Shown piece by piece: positions 12,370-25,700 of a stretch of 64,000 nt of DNA. The DNA comes from Crocodylus rhombifer. Its lineage: Eukaryota > Chordata > Crocodylia > Crocodylidae. The stretch is from positions 434,001 to 498,000 of the forward strand of contig JAVSML010001085.1 in NCBI GenBank assembly GCA_038503035.1, written 5' to 3'. The notes beneath the pieces are model-generated. The model made no database searches and had not been told where the DNA came from. It was given only the letters and a program-made list of their open reading frames with translations. A program made the translations under genes and the position numbers. How positions within the stretch are numbered: position 1 is the first letter of the stretch; each line of letters starts with the position of its first letter.

Positions 12370-14868
12370 TCCATGTCTAAATAAATTAAATTTATGCTGC
12401 ATCCAAGTGTTGAGGGTGTTCAGCCAAGATGGGAGACAGATTCCCTGATCTAAATGAAGCCTGCAAGCACAGATTTATCCTGGTGTACCTTGTCTTACAG
12501 TGATGTAAGGAAGGAGTGGACACACAACAGACAGCTCTATGCCACTATAAAGTACTAGAATTTCACTGGGAAACACTAGGGATAAAATTACACCACATTA
12601 ACTTATACCAGTGTACATGTTGTGTGCAAACAAGCAGTAGCCAGCTCTTCACTCACAGATTAGTGAGGTCCTATATTTGTACCTGTTGCAGCAGCCACTT
12701 GGGGAGAACTGGTTAGTTGTCTTCTGTGGATACCATGGAAAGTTGCATTGATATACAACATTGATATAAACTACAGTAATATTAATAAAACTCTGTCCAG
12801 GCCTTCAGACAGAGTGGGAGTTTGAGCCAAGGTGCCTTACACCCTCACTGTGCGTCTTAGCTACTAGCCTATTACTTATTTTGGGAAAGGGATTAATCTG
12901 GTTTTCCAAACCAGTAATACTTTCCCACAAACATTTTTAGTTTCAAGAATGGATACTTTCTGATGGAAAAATTATATCTTTGAAGAATTCCTCGTCTGTA
13001 ACATGAGGAGAATTGCACAGATTTCACAAATACTGTCCATTTATCTTTTAGTATTCAATTTATCTCATCAGCAAGGTAGATTTTCTCTAATAATTATGTG
13101 CAATGCATGATGCAAGCTATGGTAAGCAAACCCACCTAATTTAAGAGGTTGCTACCGAGAAGAACTTGATTGTCATAGGAGAGTGCAGCTCACCCTGCTG
13201 TCTGAATGTTGTCACTCCAATGGAACAGTGAAGGTGTTTTGGTGTAAAAAATGACAGATATACACATGTGAAGTATATTTAAACTTCACAGGGGGGGACA
13301 GTGTTTTGGTTGATTCGGTTGTAAATGACAAAGTGGTGAATACTGACTGCGTGAGCTTCAAAAACCAAAGAGCCCTCAGCTCTCTCAGTAAACAGTCATC
13401 AACAACCACTGTAACAACTGGCACTCATAAACTGTTTTCCCAGTGGATTTTGTGGATTTTTTCTGGTCAGGTTTAGTGTTTCTATGGTGTTGCTTTTCTC
13501 CAACCCCAGTATGGCAAAGCCATAAATTAGTCCTTTAATGTGTTAACCTCTATTTGGCATTAGAATACAGAGAAAATATATGACCATAAATTATTCTTAT
13601 ATTAATCTTTAAATGCCCTCCTTTCATAATGTGGTGCATTTTAGGTTATTAGGTACACTTTTAGAGCTCTCCTTTAATATACAATATGTTAATTTAGCAT
13701 GTATTTGCTGAATTCTTAGACTGAAAATTAAGAAAGTGAGAGACCTCACTTCAATCTGTTGTTTCTCATTCTGCATAGGTTTTCATTTATTCCTGATTTC
13801 CTGAGTCCATGTTGTGCTTTCCATTGGTTCACTGCTCCTTTTATCTGACTGCACTGGGGGCAGGATGAAGACCTTGACTCACACTCTTGAAAATAAATGA
13901 TGCAAGAAAAATTGATAACCTTGTACTGGCTAAAGGGGAAAGGACTACCAAGAGTAGTAGGGCCAATAACAAGCTCATGATCCCTGCTAAATTTACTCTC
14001 AAGCTTGTCTTGTGCTAGTTTAATGTATTTTAGTACTTTAATGTGTTTCCATTATGAAAGCCTCTCTGTTAACTAAAGCAAAGAATAATCTAGAAATTCT
14101 CACACTAGATAGCAGTAATCAGGTAGGGAACCAGACAGAAAAAAATACCATAGTTACAGCAGGTCAAATAATTCCTGTACTTGAAAAGTTAAGCCTTGCA
14201 CGCTGTCCTTTAAAGTAAGCACCCAAGGTTGAGATAAAATACTAGGAGAAGTAAGTTCTGAACCCTTCAACTTCAAAATTCAAGTATGGAGATAGTTGAC
14301 AGGAGTGTTTGAGATTATATCAACCGTGGCTGTTTTATAAGTAAAAGGGTAGCTGATTTGTTCTTCTGTACTGTCCACTTCTGTTCCAAAAGTTGTAAAG
14401 CTATTTCCTCTTAAGCTATTATCTCTTCATCCAGAAACATTAATTTTATATTAAATCATACAATAGCCCTTCAGAAGTTAATGTAGCTTCTTAGAGGTCA
14501 ACAGATAAGTGTAGAAGAACGAACCAGTTTTTAAGGTAGTATTCTCATGCTGTAGTTATCAAATTTGCATGCTCCTTTAAAGAAGATAGACAGGTAATTA
14601 TGCATAGTTTCTATGTAATCAGTTTCATTCTCAGTAAACACAGGAAAGTGCCAGCATTTCCAGACCCAAACATTCCCATTCACTCATCACATGTTGAGTA
14701 CATGGCCACTGGCCAGGTCACCTTTGTATCTTTCCAGGGTTCACGTTAAGGTCTAAATTGTGTTTGTTCCCATTGTGTTTCCAAGGAAACTGAAAGAGTG
14801 CAGGATGACTGCAGTGTATGAAACAGCTGGGAATATCATGCGAGGTGGCAGAGTACATTGTTGTGTCT

Positions 14869-14893
14869 CCCCCCCACACACACATGCACACAC
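14869..14893. repeat. Short CA-rich tract
   Basis: C-run followed by CACACACACATGCACACAC. Confidence 0.85.
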
Positions 14894-15548
14894 TTACAAA
14901 CATGACCAAAGTTTCATTAAATTAGAATAAGTCATCTTGCCCTTCTGTCATTTTGAAAAGGCCTTCCAGTTTGATGGTTGTTTTCTGTTTACTAGTTCCA
15001 CTTGTGAGCCCATTTTATGTGTCAAATGAATTCAGATTTTATGTACCTGTAGAAGCAAAACTTATGTGAATCCACTAACTTTTACCTACCATGGTTTTTA
15101 GGATTTGCAAATCATGATATTGCTACTCTTAAGCTACATGCTGTTGACTACACCAGTGAAAAATAATATTACTTATCACATAAGGAAATAGTGCTTCATG
15201 TGACTATTTTGCAGCACAATGAATCCACTTTTCTAAGCAAAGGATTTTTGAGATATGGCTAGTAATGGAAAACCGAGAACTGACATCTCTGGATTAATAA
15301 AGGGTATATTTCCCCAAATCCACTTTGACTTAGACAAGCAAGAGAAACCCAGCTGTAGCAGAATACTATGGATTTTGCTATGGCTAATTACATAGACCTA
15401 TTCATATTTAGTGCCTTGAAACATACTCATCTATGTTCCTGTAAAAATTGCATGTTGGCAGTGACCATGAGAGTTCTACGTTAGGTGCTCCTAGAATGTG
15501 CCTAGCTCATCTCAGCAGCACTGAGTGCAGTATAAAGCAGAGTACTCA

Positions 15549-17921
15549 CAGGCTAGGGACAGACATTCAAAAAGCCGGAGCCTAAATTGATTACATCTTT
15601 GCAGATGAGTCTAACCTGCTTAGGCTGGACCAGTTTGTAACAGGAAAGACATTCACATTGGACTGAGGCAATGCAGGCACATGCCTACAGTTGCTCAGGC
15701 CAGGTACCGGGAGGTGCTAGAGCATGCCCTCAGTTGCAAGGAAGCTGTGATGGGAGGGGCATGGCTAACCCAGGCTTAACTGGCCAGAGAGGGGTTTAAT
15801 TCCCGCCACCCTGTGCCACAGGCAGGGATGAGAGCCAGGTCTGCTCAGTGCTCCCCCTCCTTGCTGCTGCAGCACTGGGCACCATGGCCTCTGAGGCAGA
15901 GGGGGTCAGAGAGGAGAGTTAGTTTACCCTGAACCCCCACTGGCAACCAGGTCTTCCTGTTGTTGCTGAAGCACTCACTCCCTGCCTGTTCCCTCGCCAG
16001 AGGCTGGAGTGGGGAGGAATAACCCTGTCCCTGCTCCCCCACTCCCAGGCACCCTGCCTAGCCATGCCCCTGCAGCACTACTGCATTCCACAGCAGCTCT
16101 GCCGGCCCCACAGCACAGCCTTCTGTTGGGTAGGGGCTCGTGCTCTGGGAAACTGTGATAGGCTGTTGCCTGTCACCTCACTCACTGCTCGCTGCTGGGT
16201 GGGGACAGAGCCCAACCCCAGCCACTCATTCTGTGCTGGGGAAAGTCCTCTCCCAACAAGAGGGGACTTATTCCGCTGCCGGCTCCAAACACTTGCAGTC
16301 CTGGAAGGGTTAACTTTCAGCCTCTGGGCTCCCAGCCAGTGGTTGCTCCCCCCCAATTAATCCCTCTACAAGCTTTCCATGAGGCTGGGCTGGGAAGACC
16401 CTGCTGTGGTGTCATCAGCTTAATAAGCTCCTCCTGCTGGGAGGGGGCTTGCCCCAAGCACAGAGAGGCTGCTTGCACTGCAGCAGGGTCTGCTCACCTG
16501 GCTGCAGCTGCTGGTCAACCTGTGCTTGGGACTGATGGCTGAATAAGCCCCTTCTTGCTGGGAGGAGGTTTCCCCAGCACACAGAAGTGGCAGCAGGTGG
16601 GCCGGGAAGCCCTGTACAGGCTTCAGGCACCTGCAGCAGGAAGTGCCAGCAGCAGGAGGGGGAGGGCCCGATTTTGCACTTGTAGTGAGCAGCAGTTTCT
16701 CTCCACCACCGCTGCTGCTCAGCCCAGATGGGTGAGCCTGGAGGTGGCACAGGGGGCATGGGGTCAGGGCTGTGCACACTGGTCCCTGCATGTACCACAG
16801 GGCTGGGGCCAGCAGCACCAGCAAAGGAGCTGCAGTGGCTGTGCTGCCTAGAAAGGCAGTCCTGCTGCGGAGCAGTCCCAGGCCAGCTGCATGCCCAGGT
16901 GATGGTGCCTCAAGCCGGTGGCACTGAGGGACCCACCAGGAGCCAGGCAAAGCCCCTCCGTGGGCTGGATCTGCCCAGTTGGTAGCATCTGGACATGCCC
17001 CTGCCCAACTGCTGGTGTGATGAAGGAGGAGCCACTGGGATGGGGATAGGGCAGGACACTGTGGAGCAAGGAAAACTGCTGTGGGTGGTGATGGCAGCAC
17101 TGGGGGAGGGTGGGGGCTGTGGCCAGTGCTGCTGCATGCAGCCCACAACAGCTCCGCCCACCCCACAGTGGGCCTCCCCCCGCTGGGAAAGGGGTCATGC
17201 TTCCCAACATTGACAGGGGCTGTTGCCCCCACCAAGGGCCCTGCCCCCTCCTGCTGCAGCCACTGGGTGGGGCATGGCAAGACACTGGCCTCCAGGGCTC
17301 TTGTGGGGAGCAGAGATGGGGGTTATTCCACTTCCCTCCAGAGTCTGGAGGGAACAGCAGAGGACTTGTTCCCCTGCAGGGAGTGAGTATGGAAGTAAGG
17401 GTGGGCTGACCCAGCTGCCAGTTTTGTAGAGGGGAGACTAACCCTCCTCCTTGTCCCGCTCTGCCTCAGGGGCCATGGTGCCCTGCTGCTGCAGCAGTGA
17501 GAAAGGAGCATCCAGCAGACCTGACATGGGTCCCTGCTTGTGGCACAGGGAGTGGGGAATTAAATCCCTTTCTGGCCAGATCTCTATCTCTGCGTGTCCC
17601 TGCTCAGGCTGGGAAGCAGAGGGGTGGGGTCATCCCAGCTGGGCTGTAGCAAAGAGCCCAGCCTAGAGAGCATGCTGGGATGCTGGGGGAGTCTGGCTTA
17701 ACTTAACTTAAACCAGGAAGGGGTCTGGGACAGACATTGCATCAACCAGTTTGAGCCAAATCAGTTAAGCCTGATATACTACATTCAACCAGGTTTATCT
17801 CAAACCAGTTTCAGCCATTTTCAAACTGGTTTATGCACACTGAGTGTCTGTTCTGTTACAGATTTAAACCAGTTTCTGATCACTTAAACTGGTTTAAGTG
17901 TAATGTCTGTCTCTAGCCCTG
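15549..17921. mobile_element. Long GC-rich hAT-like element, copy 2
   Basis: The left terminus CAGGCTAGGGACAGACATT and the inverted right terminus CAGGGCTAGAGACAGACATT agree at nearly every position. The flanks GTACTCAC and GAGTTCAC match at 5 of 8 bases. The last 230 bp are packed with AAACCAGTTT-type subterminal repeats. The interior is GC-rich. Its longest frame (16420-17280, minus) is rich in Pro, Ser, Cys and Trp and overlapped by open frames on both strands, so it is not taken as a gene. The element is about 2.4 kb and presumably nonautonomous. Confidence 0.8.
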
Positions 17922-19069
17922 GAGTTCACACACACCATTGGGCCTAGCGTTTCCTCTTGGTGCCTCCCTGCTCTGCAGCTAGGTGCTCTGGATTGGTCTG
18001 GAGAAGTGGTAATCGGAACAGTTAGACTGAATACAGATCCTAGGTACCTAGAGGGAAGGCATCTAATTTTTGGGCATTGCAATACCCAAGCAAAGACACT
18101 TGTGAAAACAATGTAGGTGTCCCTGGGTCAGCTTCAGCTACTACATGTTTCACAAATAATGCAAATTGTTTGGAAAATAACTATATTTGTAACTTGTTAA
18201 TTGCACCTCCAAACACACATATTGGTAACTGTCTTTTTTGCATTTATTTTTCCTAAATGCAAGTAAGCTGATTCTATGTCTTCATATTATTTACTTACAG
18301 TGTCATGCCTTACTACATTAAGACCCTAGTGTGGATATTATGGTGTCATCAGGGATCTTTGTATGATTCCATTGGGTGTCGGTGTTAGAAAAATCAATCT
18401 CCTTCATTCAAGGGATGATCTAGTATGTAGGATAACAGTTTTTGGCCACCTTTGAGTCATACAGTGTTATAAAGCATTGCTTGGCCAAAGAGAGCAGCAT
18501 AGTTTAACTTACCGAGGGTACTCTTTTTTCCTGACAACCATGGTAGAGAAAGTGGAAATTAAAACAGCATTAGAAAATACAATAATGAGGATGTTTATAG
18601 CTTAGTCTTTCAAACGGTGGTCAGTAGATCTGTAAATTCATATCTGCTGGCGCACACTATAGGATTCCGAAGGAATATTGTTTTTCTCTAGGATAATATG
18701 AGCTGAAATGTTTAACAACAAACAGCATAGATGTAGCTCAGTGAACTTTAACACATCAAGGACAGTGTTCTCAAACAAAGTAACCTGCAAAGGTGATTGA
18801 GTTCAGCACTGGTGTTGACTTTTGAGACCAACTTATTTAATACAGAGTAAGCATATGTGCATGGAGATGGACTGTATATTTTGGCTGTAGAATTTGGATT
18901 GTTCTTTAACCCTCTCTGTAACTACTGTATTACTTATTAATCTTTGTAGCCTTTGGTCAAAAGTCTGGGAAGCAGCTGTATACCCTGTGCAGTAAAGCCT
19001 ACATGGTTTTATCCTGTGTTCCTTCATGAAGTGCCAGGTATAACTTTATATAAAGAACAAGATAATTAT
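17922..19069. other. Unique intronic sequence
   Basis: No gene or clear repeat seen. Confidence 0.6.
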
Positions 19070-19268
19070 ACCTAGCTTTTATATGGCTTTTTCAGTAGAT
19101 CTCAAAGTGCTCCAGAAAGGTGCTTGTCCCCATTATGTAGTTAGAGAAACTGAAGCAGAGAGCAGTAATATGACTTACTGTGACCACCCAGTACAGCAAG
19201 AGCAGATCCAGGAATAGCTGTCAGAACACAGGCCTCGAACTCATTCGGCGAGGCAGCACTGCTCAGAA
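19070..19268 (+). mobile_element. Old L2/MIR-type 3' fragment
   Basis: AGATCTCAAAGTGCTCCAGA, then CCCCATTATGTAGTTAGAGA, AACTGAAGCAGAGAGCAG, TGACTTACTGTGACC and CAGTACAGCAAGAGC follow the order of the widely shared amniote L2/MIR 3' region (CCCCATTTTACAGATG, AAACTGAGGCA, GTCACACAGC). Strongly diverged. Confidence 0.7.
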
Positions 19269-19465
19269 AAAAACCTAGATTATGATCATATTGTTAATAA
19301 AAATAGACGTTTTGGCTATGACTGCAGTCTCAAACTTTCTTATTGTCATTCTACTAACTGGCTTTCCCTCAAAAGCCTGTAGACTATCAACATTTTGGCA
19401 AAAGTAAAACATCTGAAACATCCCTTTGCATTACCAATTTCATTCAGATGTAGAACTTCTAGTTA

Positions 19466-19729
19466 CAGTAAAAGCTCTATTATCTGATGTGAGTGGGGAA
19501 TTGGGGGTGCCAGTTATCTAAAAATTCTGGTTATCTGAGGCAGGGGTTTTCAACCTTTTAGAAAACTCCTGCGGCAGGGGATGGTGGTGGCTGCACACAG
19601 ACCCGCCGCAGCACAGGGTGGTGGGTGGTGGCAGTGGATGCTGCGTGTGAATTCTCCCCACCTGCTGGCTGGAAATTCCTGTTAATAGTCTTTTGGATAG
19701 TAGAATGCCAGTTAACACAGATTTTACTG
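19466..19729. mobile_element. Tigger-type (Tc1/mariner) nonautonomous element
   Basis: Termini CAGTAAAAGCTCTATTATC and, inverted, CAGTAAAATCTGTGTTAAC, flanked on both sides by TA at 19464-19465 and 19730-19731, the mariner-type target duplication. Short TTATCTGA-like repeats lie near the left end. No coding sequence. Confidence 0.85.
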
Positions 19730-21580
19730 TATTTGGATTTACCCACATGAGAGGGTTGTGCCAGCTGGTCTTACATATGGGATCTTATTGCTCACTACAG
19801 TGTAAAGTCTTTAATTTTTAGAAAGTAGCTCCATTACCAAGGGGAAAACTGCATATAAGCTTAAATCTGGGGGATTGTACCTGTGGTTAAATGAGTGAGT
19901 GTTTTTTTTTTTCCTAATGGGCATTTGCCATTTTCACTATCCTCAATCTAAAATATTGCGATGAATATTCTTTATGGCATATTTAAGCCCTCTCTGAATG
20001 GCAGAATAAAAATAATTATTCTTAAATCTATCTATCTGTCTATGTGTCCATCTGTGTGTCTATCTATTGGTATAATTCTTTAATCAAAGCAAGATGAATT
20101 CAAGGGCCAAATTCATTGAGGTAGAAGCATACCCAGCAATCAGTAGCTGCTTATAATTATCCTGTATTTTTCCCAGCTGATACGGTGTTACATTCTCATT
20201 TTGGAGCAGGCACGCTGTAAATTTCCATGTGCCACTCAGAAGTTTATACCAGCTTTATGAGCTTCCCCTTCAGAAAGTGCTCTGCTTGTTACTGATTGAC
20301 TACAGCAAAAAAAAAAGTTCTTAAAGAATCTAAACTAGTGATGATACTATTATATAGATTAACACTGACATTGTCTCCATGCTCAAATAATGTAAAAACT
20401 CTCTCCCCTGAGAACTGGTGTTAGTAGTTCAATATTAATGGTCATAAATAGTCTTCCTGTATTATCCCTTGTGGTGCTAAAAACAAACCACAGTTGCATT
20501 TAAATATCTTTGCTTTTGTTTTAAGGTATAAAAGAATGAAACAAGTAGTTGAACACCTTGGGGAATCATAAGCTATTAAACTGTGGCCAGGAGCTTCGAT
20601 CCTTTTTCCGCAGGAAAGGAGACTTTTCCTTTGGATTGGTAGCTGGAACAGTGGCACATGAGATCAGTTTCAGTCATTGCACAAGTAGGATTTCTATTAG
20701 AATAATGAAGGAAAAGAAGGTGAGGGAAGAAGGAAATGTTTAAAAAAACTCTTTTCTGTTCAGAAATAGAATTTTGCAAGTAGTCTCTTCTGTTCCTTTT
20801 ATGTTCATTTCCATTACTAATACACTGGGTGGGAGGGAACGGTGCTGAAAGGTCTAAGCTGTTGTAATAAAATTATACCTCGTATGAACTAATATTCAAG
20901 ATAAGTAGTGAAGCTGTGAGCTGGTTCATACTTGGAGGAGATCCAGGCTCTTATTTCTAAAATAACTAAACAAACACTGACATTCAAATGTGCACAAATC
21001 TTATGCACAAAATTCCAATTATCTTTAATGGGATTTCCCCACATGAATCCCACACATATCAGCAAAAACAGCTGCCTGGGGATGGCTAAAATCCAGGAGG
21101 AACTTGGTTCCCTAATTTAAATAAAAATATTTCATTTAACATACCAGGGAGAGGGCAGAAGTGAAGTGGATTTTTTGTTAAGTGTTTATCATTTAAAGCT
21201 TATGGTAGTCTGTCAATACCACCAAATTAAAAATAAATAAATAAGACACAACTTGTTAACTGTTACAATATACATTTCAAATACCTGTACTGGTGGCTAT
21301 TTTTTGTCTGAACTAGGAAACATGGAGAATATCATCTGCGAAAGTCACTTTCCTGTAAGCCAGCTCTTTATATAAATATAGCTTCTTATGTCTTATTCCT
21401 TAGCTATATGCATTCTATACAAAGGTATGGCATCATAATTAAGCCGGGTTAAGAGGTAAAATGAATATTAAACAGAATACCTCTCATCTTGGAGTTGTAA
21501 ACTATACTTTACCTGCATGAGGGACACCAATGGTGCCATTTCATCCTTTCACCTAGTGGTCCCAAACTAGAGTACCTAGT
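19730..21580. other. Unique intronic sequence with one microsatellite
   Basis: Only the TCTA tract is recognised. The frame at 20549-20743 has no splice context. Confidence 0.55.
20022..20066. repeat. TCTA microsatellite
   Basis: Imperfect (TCTA/TCTG)n tract. Confidence 0.88.
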
Positions 21581-21815
21581 ATCATAGTACTTAGGGTTGG
21601 AAGGGACCTAAACAGATCATCAGGTCCGACCCCCTGCTACGGGCAGGAATGGGTGCTGGGATCATATTACCCCAGCCAAATATGTGTCCAGCCTCCTCTT
21701 GAAGACCCCCAAGGAGAGAGCACCACCTCACTTGGGAGCCCATTCCAGAGCCTGGCAGCCCTAACGGTAAAAAATGTCTCCTGATGTCCAGGCTGAACCT
21801 TCTCTCTAACCTTAG
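21581..21815 (-). mobile_element. CR1 3' fragment
   Basis: ATCATAGTACTTAGGGTTGG and a following GGAAGGGACCTAAACAGATC block mark the CR1 3' end in minus orientation. The fragment continues into the coding end of ORF2 (minus-strand frame with SLDIRRHF, an FRLDVRRRYF-like stretch) and is truncated after about 230 bp. Confidence 0.9.
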
Positions 21816-22417
21816 GGTAGATAAGGAACAGGATATAACAGGGTTGCCCATGTGTATGGAGAAAGGAGAGTTCCTTTTGACCCTAATCCCTCTTTACACT
21901 CAAACCAAACTACCTGTGCCCTCCTTCTGGTCCTCAGCTATGCACACACTAAAGGGGCAGTACATTTTTAAACAAAGTTAGGGTATATTATAGACATTAG
22001 AGAGGCATATAAATGATTAGATCCAGTTCTAGAAGTATAAAGTAATGGAGTATCCACCACTTCTCTTGGGAAAATATATACCATTTTACTGGGAAGGTGC
22101 ATCCCGGATTCCATTACTTCTCTGTATATAATGAAATCACCTCACTCACGGTTCTAATAGAGGCTGCTGCCACTTTTACATCATTAAATTATTGTGAATA
22201 TTCTTAACTTGAGGCATGTTTTTTTGCTTTTCTCCAGCTCCGATTTCATCTTCTTTTGAGGTTTTTGAAAGTCTCTTGTGAGGCTGAATTTTTTCTTATT
22301 TTCAGTAGGTTTGTTTGTTTATTTTTACTGTTCAGAGAAATGGCAGTATCTTAGGTTCCCTAAACGTGTTCCATGTATTATGCAGTTATCTGGTTAATTG
22401 CCTAACTAATTTAGACT

Positions 22418-22587
22418 GGCTACACATGCAAATTAACAATGGCACCTTTACAAAGTCCAACCACAGGTGGGGAGCCTGCTGCGATGTGCTGGAAATCCAG
22501 TGCGTTCCAGCAATTTAAGTTATTGCTGGAAAATGTGTAATAACTTGATAGTTGGTTTCTATCCCGCTTCAATTTGCATGTGTAGCC
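22418..22587. mobile_element. MITE with perfect 17-bp terminal inverted repeats
   Basis: GGCTACACATGCAAATT at 22418-22434 and its exact reverse complement at 22571-22587. A hairpin TTCCAGCAAT/ATTGCTGGAA with a 7-base loop lies inside at 22505-22531. The block GTGGGGAGCCTGCTGC with GATGTGCTGGAA is shared, inverted, with 30360-30415. Confidence 0.85.
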
Positions 22588-22703
22588 TGTGCTCCCATGA
22601 CAGGGAGTCCTGTCACCACCGAGCTTGGGAGCTCCCAGCTGCGGAACCATATGTCCCTACAGCTGGGAGTCCCATCAGCTGACAGGACGCCCTGCCATAG
22701 GGT
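22588..22703. repeat. GC-rich inverted-repeat remnant beside CR1
   Basis: GAGCTCCCAGCTG and CAGCTGGGAGTCC form an inverted pair, and CCTGTCA and TGACAGG flank them. It is probably part of an older element into which the CR1 inserted at about 22711. Family unknown. Confidence 0.45.
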
Positions 22704-22710
22704 GCATGAT

Positions 22711-25700
22711 AGTTTCATAGTTTCATAGTAGCTAGAGTCGGAAGGGACCTAGGCAGATCATCTAGTCCGACCCCCTGCCTTGGCAGGAAAGAGCACCGGG
22801 GTCAGACGACCCCTGCAAGGTGCTCATCTAACTTCCTTTTAAAAATTCCCAGGCTAGGAGCCTGCACCACTTCCCCTGGAAGCTGGTTCCAGGCCCTAGC
22901 CGCCCTGACCGTGAAGTAGCGCCTCCTAACATCTAATCTAAACTTACCCTCCGCCAGCTTGTGACCGTTATTCCTGGTCACTCCTGGCAGCGCACGGGGG
23001 AACAGGGACTCCCCCAATACCTGCTGATCCCCCCTGACCAGTTTGTAGCAGGCCACAAGGTCCCCCCTTAACGTTCTCTTGTGGAGGCTAAACAGGTTCA
23101 GGTCCTGTAGCCTCTCCTCATAAGGCCTGCCCTGCTGACCCCTGATCATATGAGTGGCCCTCCTCTGAACTCTTTCCATATCGTCCACGTCCCTCTTGAA
23201 GTGTGGCGCCCAGAACTGGACGCAGTACTCCAGCTGCGGCCTGACCAGTGCCGCATAGAGGGGGAGGATCACCTCCCTGGACCTGCTCGAGATGCATCTG
23301 TGGATGCATGACAGGGTACGGTTGGCCTTCTTGACTGCCTCCCCACACTGCCGGCCCATGTTCATCGTGGAGTCAATGACGACTCCAAGATCCTTTTCCG
23401 TCTCTGTGCTGGCAAGAGGGGAGTTCCCCAACCTGTAAGTGTGGTGCCGGTTCTTCCTCCCCATGTGCAACACCTTGCACTTATCAGTGTTAAACCCCAT
23501 CCTATTCTCATCCGCCCACCGTTGCAACCTGTCAAGGTCAGCTTGTAGCCTATTGCACCCTTCTAGTGCACCCACATCCCCCCACATCTTAGTGTCATCA
23601 GCAAACTTGAACAGGGTGCTTTCTACCCTGTCATCCAAGTCACTGATGAAGATGTTGAACAGTGCGGGCCCGAGGACCGAGCCCTGCGGAACCCCACTGC
23701 CCACGTCCTTCCAGGTCGAGAAGAACCCATCCACTACCACCCTCTGGGTGCGGCCTTCCAACCAGTTGGCGACCCATTTGACCGTGTGGGCATCGACACC
23801 ACAGTCTCCCAGCTTTTTGATGAGGACAGGGTGAGAGACAGTGTCGAAAGCCTTCCGGAAGTCCAGAAAGACTACATCCACAGCAACCCCTGCGTCTAAT
23901 GATTTGGTGACCTGATCGTAAAAGGCCACCAGGTTGGTCTGACAAGACCTGCCACTGATGAACCCATGTTGGTTGCCCCTGAGCATGCACTCCCCCGCAA
24001 GGCCCTCCTGGATGTGTGCCAGGATAATTTTTTCAAAGAGCTTACCCGGGATTGAGGTAAGACTAACTGGCCTGTAATTTCCCGGGTCCTCTTTTTTTCC
24101 CTTTTTGAAGATAGGGACCACATTGGCCCTCTTCCAGTCCTCCGGCACCTCGCCAGAGCACCACGAGTGCTCATAGAGCCGCGCCAGGGGTCCCGCAATG
24201 ACCTCGGCCAGTTCCTGTAGAACCCTAGGGTGAAGATCGTCCGGGCCAGCGGACTTGAACACGTCCAGCCTCTCCAGAAGTACCCTAACTAACTCCTCGC
24301 TAACCGCTGGCCCAGGCGTGTCTCTCCCGGGGCCCGAGGGGGGCCCAGCAGGGAGGTGGCTGAACTGGTCCCTACTTAGGAAGACAGAGGCAAAGAAATC
24401 GTTAAATATGTTAGCTTTATCATCTGGCGTGATGACTAAGTTGCCCATCGTGTCCTGCAGGGGCCCCACATTACCCGGGACCCTCTTTTTACCCCCTATG
24501 TATTTGAAGAAGGACTTCTTATTGTCCTTAATCTGGGAAGCTAGTCCTATCTCCATCTCTGCCTTGGCCCTCCTGACTGCCCCCCTACATCCTCGGGCGA
24601 CTGTAACATAGTCCTTCTTGGTGATGACCCCCTCTCTCCATTGGGTGTATGCCTCCCTTTTAGCAAGGAGACATTCCCGGATGCTCTTAGTGAGCCATGG
24701 GGGTTTATGTGCCCTCCTGCTCCCTTTGACCCTTGTTGGGATTACCTCCCTTTGGGCATGGAGGATCGTCTCCTTAAGGAGCAACCACTCCCCTTCGACA
24801 TCTGATTCCCTTCCCCTCTGGGTCCTCAGTGCTTCCCCAACAATCTTCCTTAGCTTGTTGAAGTCATCCCTCCTAAAGTCTAGGGCTGTTGCCTTGCTGC
24901 AGCCCTTTGCCACCTTACGCTGGATGGTGAATTCCAGCAAGCGATGATCACTGTCTCCCAGGTGGCCCATCACCCGCAGCCCCCTCACCAGGTCATCACC
25001 CGTGGCCAGCACCAGGTCCAACAAGGCGTCTCCCCTGGTGGGACTGTGCACCTCCTGGGTTAGATGGAGGTCCTGCGCTCTGGCTAAGAACCGACGTGAG
25101 CGATCAGACTTGGCTGACTGCTCCTCCCAGCAGATGTCTGGGAAGTTCAGGTCCCCCATGATGACCACATCCTTAGCCCTCACTGCCTCTGCGAGCTGAC
25201 CTAAGAATTCCTGGTCGAGCTCTTCTCCCTGGTTGGGAGGTCTATAGTAGACTCCCACCGTTAAGTCTCTCTCCCCTGGACTGCCTTTTACTCTAACCCA
25301 GAGCACCTCAGAGTGCCCCCCCTCTACCCCCTTGCTAATTAGCGAGGAAGTATATTCCTCCTTGATGTAGAGTGCTACTCCTCCACCTTTCCTTCCTATC
25401 CTGTCCCTCCTGTATAGCCTATAGCCCTTGACACTCACCGCCCAGTCATGCGATGAGTCCCACCACGTTTCTGTGATCCCTACTATGTCAGGGCTGGTGA
25501 CAGCTAGGAGGAGGGCGAGTTCCTCCTGCTTCTTCCCCATACTTCGAGCATTCGTGTAGAGGCATTTGAGGCCTCCAACGGTTGTGCCCACTGACCCCCT
25601 AGTCTCAGCAATGCCCCGTCCCCCATCACTTACCTGTTTCTCCCTTTTGACCATTGGTCTGGACTCGCTGGCTGTTGCTGGGCCTGGTAGTTGTGCCCCC

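Larger units (their letters stand above)
10881..15548. other. Unique intronic sequence
   Basis: AT-rich, with the AT tract, tandem duplication and CA tract listed separately. No exon-like frame was seen. Confidence 0.6.

Noticed and set aside
16420..17280. 286-codon minus-strand open frame and its overlapping neighbours
   Set aside because: GC-rich DNA inside a transposable element with simultaneous open frames on both strands, Pro/Ser/Cys/Trp-rich composition and no domain.
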